Assembly (NCBI GenBank): GCA_022710245.1
Contig: JAKLHH010000597.1
Span: 1 to 5,511, forward strand
DNA from: Myxococcota bacterium
GTDB lineage: Bacteria; Myxococcota; Polyangia; GCA-2747355; JAKLHH01
DNA: 5,511 nucleotides
Direction of reading: 5' to 3'
Each line of letters opens with the position of its first letter. Position 1 is the first letter of the stretch. Positions 1 to 5,511 of the stretch are shown one piece after another. A model generated the notes under the pieces. The model searched no databases and was not told the DNA's origin. It saw only the letters and a list, made by a program, of their open reading frames with translations. The translations under genes and the position numbers were made by a program.

Positions 1-1227
<1,227 letters not shown>

Positions 1228-1325
1228 GCCTCCGCCGGCAGACGAGGCCGGGACCTCAGACGGTCGGCGAGGAGGGAGGGGGGGCAGGGGGAGCGTCACG
1301 ATCGAGGCGTGAGAGGACGGCGGCG
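1228..1325. other. Convergent intergenic gap with weak dyads and a G-rich tract
   Basis: This gap separates the histidine kinase stop from the stop of the minus-strand gene. CTGAG at 1224-1228 pairs with CTCAG at 1255-1259, and GCCTC at 1228-1232 with GAGGC at 1244-1248. A second stem lies across the minus-strand stop codon: GGCGC at 1322-1326 with GCGCC at 1332-1336. None is followed by a T-tract on either strand, so a classical intrinsic terminator is not supported. Bases 1274-1291 form a run of G tracts. Termination here may rely on Rho or on the structured GC-rich RNA (inference). Confidence 0.4.
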
Positions 1326-2327
1326 CTACCGGCGCCAGCCGCCGTGGCCCTGGCCGTGCCCGCCGCCGTTGCCGCCATTGCCGCCGTGGCCACCGTGACC
1401 CTGACCCGCAGGCGCGTAGACCGGGGCGGCCGGCGCGTGCGCGCGAGCGGTCGGGGCGTAGACGCGAGCGGGCGGGGCGTAGACGCGGGCGGGCGGGGCA
1501 TAGACGCGAGCGGGCGCGACGTGGACCGCCGGAGCGGGGGCGTAGACGCGAGCGGGCGGGGCGTAGACGCGCGCGGGCGGGGCGTAGACGCGCGCGGGCG
1601 CGACGTGGACCGCCGGAGCGGGGGCGTAGACGCGGGCGGGTGGGGCGTAGACGCGCGGGGGCGCGACGTGGACCGCCGGAGCGGGGGCGTAGACGCGGGC
1701 GGGCGGCGCGTAGTGGCCGCGGAAGCCGCGCGGCCGCACCGCGACACGGACCTGGGGCGCGTACCGGAAGACCGGCCGATGCCGGAAGGCGTAGCGCGGG
1801 TAGATCGGATCGGAGTACCAGATCGGGTAGACCGGCAGCGCGACCTGGGCGGCGGGCAGGGCCTCGGCGCCGAACGCGCAGCTGTTCGAGACCAGGCCGA
1901 CCGGCGTCGAGACCCGCCAGCTCAGGCTGAAGGCCGGCTGGCTACCGGCGAGCGCGTCCGAGATCGGGTAGTAGAGGTCCAGCGTGCGCGTCTCGCCGTA
2001 GCCCACGCTGATCAGCGGCGGCGAGCCAGCGTCGGCGTTGACGAACGCGGGGCGGCTCGTGCCCTCGCCCTCGATGGACGCGATGAGGGTGCGCGTGTCC
2101 ACGGTCCAGGGCACGTCGTCATAGGCGTTGCTGAGCGTGACGCGGACGCGGAGCACGGGGACGGTTGTGCCGGCGGTCGGCTCCGCGTCGCTGACCCCGA
2201 GCGGCTGGATGTCGACTGTGCCGGTGGGCTGCTCGGCGGGGATGGAGTAGGTGGCGGCCCGTGCGGCGGGCGCCGCGGTGAGCACCACCGCGAGCGCCAT
2301 CCCGAGGCAGCTGAGGTGACGAATCAT
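1326..2327 (-). CDS. Secreted protein with N-terminal beta-rich domain, VYAPPAR-type tandem repeats and Gly/His-rich tail
   Basis: 333 residues, function not recognised. The start ATG (complement of 2325-2327) has a near-perfect Shine-Dalgarno AAGGAGG (complement of 2333-2339) 5 nt upstream, which fixes the start. Residues 1-24 are a Sec signal peptide: a basic n-region (MIRH), a hydrophobic core, and AXA-type cleavage after ARA-24. There is no lipobox. Residues 25-~155 alternate hydrophobic strands (VPVLRVRVTLSN, TRTLDLYYPI, FSLSWRVSTP), suggesting an Ig-like beta sandwich (inference), with a single mature Cys at 150. Residues ~160-204 are rich in Tyr, Pro and Arg. Residues 205-~302 are heptad-like ARVYAPP units interspersed with APAPAVHV blocks. 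Residues 307-333 are Gly/His/Asn-rich. The likely location is the periplasm, outer membrane or cell surface. It appears monocistronic, divergent from the kinase unit, with a sigma-54-type promoter upstream. The competing plus-strand frame lacks a start context and any recognisable fold. Confidence 0.88.
   Translation of the reverse strand: MIRHLSCLGMALAVVLTAAPAARAATYSIPAEQPTGTVDIQPLGVSDAEPTAGTTVPVLRVRVTLSNAYDDVPWTVDTRTLIASIEGEGTSRPAFVNADAGSPPLISVGYGETRTLDLYYPISDALAGSQPAFSLSWRVSTPVGLVSNSCAFGAEALPAAQVALPVYPIWYSDPIYPRYAFRHRPVFRYAPQVRVAVRPRGFRGHYAPPARVYAPAPAVHVAPPRVYAPPARVYAPAPAVHVAPARVYAPPARVYAPPARVYAPAPAVHVAPARVYAPPARVYAPPARVYAPTARAHAPAAPVYAPAGQGHGGHGGNGGNGGGHGQGHGGWRR
1413..1716 (-). repeat. 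In-frame tandem repeat tract, 21-bp unit and 63-bp higher-order unit
   Basis: On the plus strand the core string cgacgtggaccgccgg recurs at 1517, 1601 and 1664. The spacings are 84 and 63 bases, that is 63+21 and 63. Between the cores lie 21-base units of the form gcgtagacgcgagcgggcggg with a few substitutions. On the coding (minus) strand the 21-base unit encodes ARVYAPP, and the 63-base unit encodes APPARVY + APAPAVHV + APARVY. All periods are multiples of three, so gain or loss of a unit keeps the frame. Units are most alike in the middle, with degenerate copies at the C-terminal end (APTARAH, APAAPVY), as expected if duplication acts mainly inside the array. Confidence 0.9.
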
Positions 2328-2378
2328 GGGAACCTCCTTCTGGGCTCTCGGCCCTCGTGTTCCACACCGAGCTCACGA

Positions 2379-2394
2379 AGCAGATCGCGTGCCA
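2379..2394 (-). promoter_or_regulatory. Sigma-54 (RpoN) -24/-12 promoter for the secreted repeat protein
   Basis: The minus strand reads TGGCACGCGATCTGCT. Compared with the RpoN consensus TGGCACG-N4-TTGCW, the only mismatch is the first T of the -12 element. The invariant GG and GC doublets have the correct spacing. A start about 12 nt downstream of the GC falls near 2368. That gives a ~40-nt 5' UTR that includes the AAGGAGG ribosome binding site and ends at the ATG of the secreted protein. Orientation, spacing and distance all agree. Sigma-54 promoters need an AAA+ enhancer-binding protein; none is encoded in this window. Confidence 0.72.
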
Positions 2395-2395
2395 C

Positions 2396-2419
2396 GGCCA
2401 GGTCCAGCGATCTCTGGCC
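2396..2419. promoter_or_regulatory. Inverted repeat GGCCAG-N12-CTGGCC next to the sigma-54 promoter
   Basis: The arms at 2396-2401 and 2414-2419 are perfect 6-bp complements separated by 12 bases, starting two bases upstream (relative to the minus-strand gene) of the -24 element. It could be a regulator site, but short GC-rich dyads are common by chance in DNA of this composition, so support is weak. Confidence 0.25.
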
Positions 2420-2434
2420 TTTCGCGGCGCCACC

Positions 2435-2449
2435 GCGCAGGTCCTGCGC
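2435..2449. promoter_or_regulatory. Perfect palindrome GCGCAGG-T-CCTGCGC, candidate operator or enhancer site
   Basis: Two 7-bp arms flank a single T. A second dyad (CACCGC at 2431-2436 with GCGGTG at 2453-2458) is nested around it. The centre at 2442 is about 74 bp upstream of the predicted sigma-54 start of the leftward gene and about 58 bp upstream of the predicted start of the rightward kinase unit. That fits an activator site for either gene or both. The identity of the binding protein is not evident. Confidence 0.4.
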
Positions 2450-2464
2450 CGGGCGGTGCAGTTT

Positions 2465-2492
2465 TTGCCGTGAACCAGCCCCGTGCTACCCT
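2465..2492 (+). promoter_or_regulatory. Probable sigma-70-family promoter with extended -10 for the leader/kinase unit
   Basis: A TTGCCG at 2465-2470, preceded by a short T run, is separated by 16 bases from TACCCT at 2487-2492. The bases TGC directly before the latter make an extended -10 (GTGCTACCCT). A start near 2499 would leave only a very short leader before the AAGGAG ribosome binding site at 2502-2507. The -35 matches consensus at 4 of 6 bases and the -10 at 3 of 6, so the call rests on position and the extended element. Confidence 0.45.
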
Positions 2493-2501
2493 CGACCTGC
2501 C

Positions 2502-2507
2502 AAGGAG
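2502..2507 (+). promoter_or_regulatory. Ribosome binding site AAGGAG serving the 11-codon leader, not the kinase start
   Basis: AAGGAG ends 6 nt before the ATG at 2514, which is ideal spacing. It is 38 nt from the kinase ATG at 2546, too far for direct use, and no comparable site precedes 2546. The only purine-rich string there (GGCGGG) abuts the ATG with no spacer. Confidence 0.7.
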
Positions 2508-2513
2508 CCGTCG

Positions 2514-2549
2514 ATGACCACGAGCGCCGCCCTGCTGTCGGCGGGATGA
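2514..2549 (+). CDS. Short leader ORF (MTTSAALLSAG), translationally coupled to the kinase
   Basis: Eleven codons, ATG at 2514 to TGA at 2547-2549. It has the only strong ribosome binding site in front of the kinase gene, and its stop overlaps the kinase ATG in the four-base arrangement ATGA (2546-2549). This is the classic geometry for termination-reinitiation. The likely role is to load ribosomes onto the kinase start and set its level, with the peptide itself probably incidental. No run of one amino acid or terminator/antiterminator hairpins is visible, so amino-acid attenuation is not supported. Alternatives: a one-base sequencing error or mutation that split the true N-terminus of the kinase, or use of the in-frame GTG at 2483 without a clear ribosome binding site. 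Confidence 0.5.
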   Translation: MTTSAALLSAG

Positions 2550-5511
2550 GCACGTCGAGAAAGCACCCGGGGGGAGCCAGCGGCCGCTGGGCCCCGACGG
2601 AGCCGCTCGACTCCGCGTCGGGGTCGGACTCCAGACGGCCGCGCCGCTCGACCCCCGAGCGCCAGGCCGCGCCGACCCTGAAGGAGAGCCCCGCCGCGCG
2701 CGCCCGCGCCCCCGGAGAGGCGACCCCGCCGGCGCCGGAGGCAGCCGAGGCGAAGACACCGGGGGCGTCCGCGACCCGCAACGAGCTCCTGCGCTACACC
2801 GAGACAGCCGAGCACGACCTCGACGACGTGACCGAGCACCTGACCCCCGAGCACCCGGGGCGCTACCTGATCGAGCAGGAGCTCGGGGTCGGCGGCATCG
2901 GCCGCGTCAGCGTCGCCTTCGACCGTCACCTGCGGCGTCGCGTGGCGGTCAAGGAGCTGCTGGCGCGCAAGTCAGCGGAGGGCTCCAGCGAGACGGCGAC
3001 GGTGCCGCTCCCCTCGTCGTCGCGGACGCCATCGGAGGCGCGCTTCCTCAGCGAGGCGCGCATCACCGGCAACCTCGAGCACCCCTCGATCGTCCCGGTC
3101 TACGAGCTCGGGGTGCGCGCCGACGGCACGCTCTACTACACGATGAAGCTCGTGCGCGGCCGCACCCTCGCCGAGGCGCTCGCGAACGAGGCGCTCACCG
3201 GGCGGCTCAAGCTGCTGCCGAACTTCCTCGCGCTCTGTCACGCGGTGGGGTTCGCCCACGCCCAGAACGTCGTGCACCGCGACCTGAAGCCGCAGAACGT
3301 GATGCTGGGCGACTTCGGGGAGACGCTCCTCCTCGACTGGGGGCTGGCCAAGGTCAAGTCTCACCATGACGTGCAGGACCACGTGCTGGCCGAGGTGATC
3401 GAGCAGGCCGTCAGCCTCTCGCCCGCGCAGACGCTCGCCGGCGCCCCGCTCGGGACGCCCTCGTACATGTCCCCGGAGCAGGCCGCCGGGGAGCTGGAGC
3501 GGATCGACGAGCGCTCCGATGTCTGGGCGCTGGGCGCCATCCTCTACCAGATCCTCACCGGCAGGCCGCCCTTCGCCGGCGCCTCGTCGGCGGAGATCAT
3601 CGCGCAGACGCTCGCCGCGGCGGTGGTGCCGCCGGCGCAGCTCGAGCCCGCCGCGCCGCGCGAGCTCGCGGCCATCGCCATGCGCGCGCTCAGCCGCGAG
3701 CAGACCGATCGCTACCCCAACGCCGAGGCGATGGCCGAGGACCTGGTGGCCTATCAGGCCGGGGGGCTGGTGGCCGCGCACGAGTACACGCCCTGGTCGC
3801 TGCTGGCGCGCTGGCTGCGGCGGCACCGGCGCGGGATCGCGGTGCTCGCCGTCGCGTTGACCGTGGCCGCCGGCGCCTGGTGGTACCGCGGGTTCCGCGA
3901 GCAGCGCGCACGGCGAGCGGCGGAGACCCAGCGCGTGGCGGGCGTCCTGCGCGAGGTGGAGCGGATCCTCGGCGAGGCCGAGGCGGGCGCGGTGAAGCCG
4001 AACTCGCTCGACCTGGCGACCTACAAGCTCATCTCTCTCAAGGAAGCCGCCGTCGAGGACCGCCTGGTGCGCGCGCTCGAGCACCCGGCCGAGGGCGTCC
4101 GGCGCCTGGCGGCGCGCAGCCTGGGCGGCATGAAGAGCGAGCGGGCCCTGGGTGGGCTCCTGGCGCGGCTGCAGGAGGGCAGGGAGAGCGCGCCGGAGGT
4201 GGTGATCGACGTGATCAACGCGCTCGGCATCATCGGTGACTGGCGCGCGGAGGAGGCGGTCGCGGCGGCCCGCTGGCGCTCGGGCCAGTGGAGCCTGATC
4301 TGGCGGAGCACGGACCTCGCCTACGGGATGATCCCGCTGCCGCCGGTGCCGGCGCGCGGCCTCGGCGCCGAGGCGTGGCGGCTGCGGGGTAGGGCCTCGC
4401 ACTTCAAGGGCGACCTGCAGCAGGCGCTCGCCGCCTACGACCGCGCGCTCGCGCTCGACCCCAGGCTGGTCGCGGCCTACAACAACCGGGCGATCACCCG
4501 CATGGTCCAGGGGGACCTCCGCGCGGCGCTGCCGGATCTCGACCGGGCGCTCGCGCTCGCCCCCACGCTGTCCAAGCCGCGCTGCAACCGGTCGAAGGTC
4601 CGCCGCCTGCTCGGGGACTACCGCGGCGCCGCGGAGGACCTCGAGCAGGTCATCCGCACCGAGCGGGCCAGCGGCGAGCTCCAGTTCGCGCTGCGCTTCC
4701 GCGCCGAGCTGCGCTCGCTGCTCGGCGACCTCGACGGCGCCCAGCGTGACCACCAGCGCCTCCTCGAGCTCGACCCCTCCAACCCCACCGACCACGAGTA
4801 TCAGGGGGTGACCTGGCTTAACCACCGGCGCTGGGCCGAGGCCGAGGCCTGCTTCTCGCGCGCCGTCGCGCTCAACGTCCGCAACGTCGACGCGCTCGTC
4901 GAGCGGGCGCGCGTGCGGCTGATCCAGGGGCGCGCGGAGGAGGCGCTCCTCGACCTGGACCGGGCGCTGCTCCTCGAGCCCGGCCACGAGCTCGCGCCCG
5001 CGGTCCGCGCTCGGGTGCGGATGGGCGAGGGCAAGCCGGCGCTCGCCCGTCAGGACCTCGAGCGAAGCCTGAAGGCCATGCCCGCCCAGGGGCTGCGCTG
5101 GGCGCAGCGCGGGGTCATCTACCACGCCCTCGGTGGCCGGTTCCCCGAGGCGGTGCAGGACCTGCAGACGGCCTTCCAGCGCGCGAGCCCGGACGACCGC
5201 GCGCTCTTCTTGCTCCTCACCGCCGCGCTGGCGCAGCGCGCCGGCCTCCCGGCCGCGCAGGCGGCGCTCGCCCAGCTCGAGCGGCTGGACGAGTCCCGGC
5301 GCTTCGAGTCCATGATCGTCCGGCTCGCGCTCGGCAAGCTCCCGCAGGCGGAGCTCGCCGCGCTCGCCGAGGAGACGCCGCGCCTGCCCGGGCGCGCCTG
5401 CCTCTCTCACCTGGCGCGCGGCCTCCGCGAGGCGCTGGCGGGGCGCGCCGCCGAGGCGCGGGCCGCGTACGGCCAGCCGCACCACCCGGCCGCCGCCGAC
5501 GACCTGGCCTG
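2546..5511 (+). CDS. Membrane-anchored Hanks-type Ser/Thr protein kinase with HEAT-like and TPR repeats; frame still open at the right edge
   Basis: 988 codons are visible. Residues 1-~105 are Pro/Ala/Arg-rich and probably disordered. The kinase domain (~108-385) has the Gly loop ELGVGGIGRV (112-121), VAVK with ATP-binding K136, helix-C E170 (FLSEARI), the catalytic loop VHRDLKPQN with D246 and N251, DWG (D264) in place of DFG, a long activation loop, GTPSYMSPEQ with P310-E311, and D325 (SDVWALG). All catalytic residues are intact. Residues 430-447 form one transmembrane helix flanked by Arg. Residues ~495-580 resemble HEAT repeats (RLVRALEHPAEGVRRLAARSL). From 608 onward come about eight TPRs (e.g. 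ALAAYDRALALDP, AEACFSRAVALN, ALLDLDRALLLEP). With a cytoplasmic kinase and one helix, the HEAT/TPR part would lie outside the membrane, as a sensing or docking surface (inference). The DWGLAK type is common in myxobacteria and planctomycetes. The last two bases, TG, would complete a TGA stop if an A follows. Substrates are unknown. Confidence 0.93.
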   Translation, partial: MSTSRKHPGGASGRWAPTEPLDSASGSDSRRPRRSTPERQAAPTLKESPAARARAPGEATPPAPEAAEAKTPGASATRNELLRYTETAEHDLDDVTEHLTPEHPGRYLIEQELGVGGIGRVSVAFDRHLRRRVAVKELLARKSAEGSSETATVPLPSSSRTPSEARFLSEARITGNLEHPSIVPVYELGVRADGTLYYTMKLVRGRTLAEALANEALTGRLKLLPNFLALCHAVGFAHAQNVVHRDLKPQNVMLGDFGETLLLDWGLAKVKSHHDVQDHVLAEVIEQAVSLSPAQTLAGAPLGTPSYMSPEQAAGELERIDERSDVWALGAILYQILTGRPPFAGASSAEIIAQTLAAAVVPPAQLEPAAPRELAAIAMRALSREQTDRYPNAEAMAEDLVAYQAGGLVAAHEYTPWSLLARWLRRHRRGIAVLAVALTVAAGAWWYRGFREQRARRAAETQRVAGVLREVERILGEAEAGAVKPNSLDLATYKLISLKEAAVEDRLVRALEHPAEGVRRLAARSLGGMKSERALGGLLARLQEGRESAPEVVIDVINALGIIGDWRAEEAVAAARWRSGQWSLIWRSTDLAYGMIPLPPVPARGLGAEAWRLRGRASHFKGDLQQALAAYDRALALDPRLVAAYNNRAITRMVQGDLRAALPDLDRALALAPTLSKPRCNRSKVRRLLGDYRGAAEDLEQVIRTERASGELQFALRFRAELRSLLGDLDGAQRDHQRLLELDPSNPTDHEYQGVTWLNHRRWAEAEACFSRAVALNVRNVDALVERARVRLIQGRAEEALLDLDRALLLEPGHELAPAVRARVRMGEGKPALARQDLERSLKAMPAQGLRWAQRGVIYHALGGRFPEAVQDLQTAFQRASPDDRALFLLLTAALAQRAGLPAAQAALAQLERLDESRRFESMIVRLALGKLPQAELAALAEETPRLPGRACLSHLARGLREALAGRAAEARAAYGQPHHPAAADDLA

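Noticed and set aside
1319..1343. Hairpin across the stop of the secreted-protein gene as an intrinsic terminator
   Set aside because: The stem is GC-rich with a bulged A, has no following T-tract on the relevant strand, and overlaps the stop codon. Such stems are expected by chance at this GC content.
1413..1716. CRISPR-like or intergenic direct repeats
   Set aside because: The repeats are contiguous, in frame, multiples of 21 bp, without unique spacers, and lie inside a coding region with amino-acid-level periodicity.
1256..1747. 163-residue Ser/Thr/Pro/Arg repeat protein on the minus strand
   Set aside because: It is a shifted-frame reading of the same repeat array, with no ribosome binding site. 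The frame at 1326-2327 has a signal peptide and start signals.
1344..2549. 401-residue open frame on the plus strand
   Set aside because: It is antisense to the secreted protein, which has a signal peptide, strong ribosome binding site and promoter. The frame is long because the 21/63-bp repeats lack stops in it. Only its last 12 codons (2514-2549, stop included) have initiation signals and are kept as the leader ORF.
2119..2929. Several overlapping minus-strand frames (2119-2781, 2373-2759, 2486-2929)
   Set aside because: They run across the divergent promoter region and the antisense of the kinase N-terminus. Their composition is low-complexity Arg/Ala/Gly, with no recognisable domain or start signal.
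2972..5485. 837-residue open frame on the minus strand
   Set aside because: It is exactly antisense to the Ser/Thr kinase, which has intact catalytic motifs and TPRs. The minus frame is a low-complexity Arg/Leu/Ala/Glu string with no domain, no ribosome binding site and the codon-mirror composition expected in very GC-rich DNA.

Overview
The window is very GC-rich with strongly GC-biased third codon positions. It carries a hybrid histidine kinase, a Hanks-type Ser/Thr kinase with a long TPR tail, a secreted repeat protein and a good sigma-54-type promoter. This combination is typical of Myxococcota and related former Deltaproteobacteria. Planctomycetes share the 'DWGLAK' kinase type but fit the rest less well. 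The assignment is inference from style, not from a marker gene.

Layout. (1) Bases 1-1227, plus strand: the 3' part of a hybrid sensor histidine kinase (end of a probable GAF-like sensor domain, HisKA, HATPase_c, receiver domain), cut by the left window edge. (2) Bases 1228-1325: a short convergent gap with imperfect dyads and a G-rich tract. (3) Bases 1326-2327, minus strand: a secreted protein with a signal peptide, a probable beta-sandwich domain, a Tyr/Pro/Ala repeat region built from 21-bp and 63-bp units, and a Gly/His-rich tail. (4) Bases 2328-2513: a divergent regulatory region. It holds a near-consensus sigma-54 -24/-12 promoter facing left, a perfect 7-1-7 palindrome, and a probable sigma-70-type extended -10 promoter facing right. 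(5) Bases 2514-2549: an 11-codon leader ORF with a strong ribosome binding site, whose stop overlaps the next start as ATGA. (6) Bases 2546 to the right edge: a membrane-anchored Ser/Thr kinase of at least 988 residues with kinase, transmembrane, HEAT-like and TPR regions. Its reading frame never closes inside the window. The long open frame lying antisense to it (2972-5485) is a shadow.

Taken together this is a signalling neighbourhood: a phosphorelay sensor, a eukaryotic-type kinase, and a surface or periplasmic repeat protein whose promoter is back-to-back with that of the kinase. Co-regulation of the two divergent genes through the shared 186-bp gap is plausible but unproven. The histidine kinase converges on them and need not be functionally linked.
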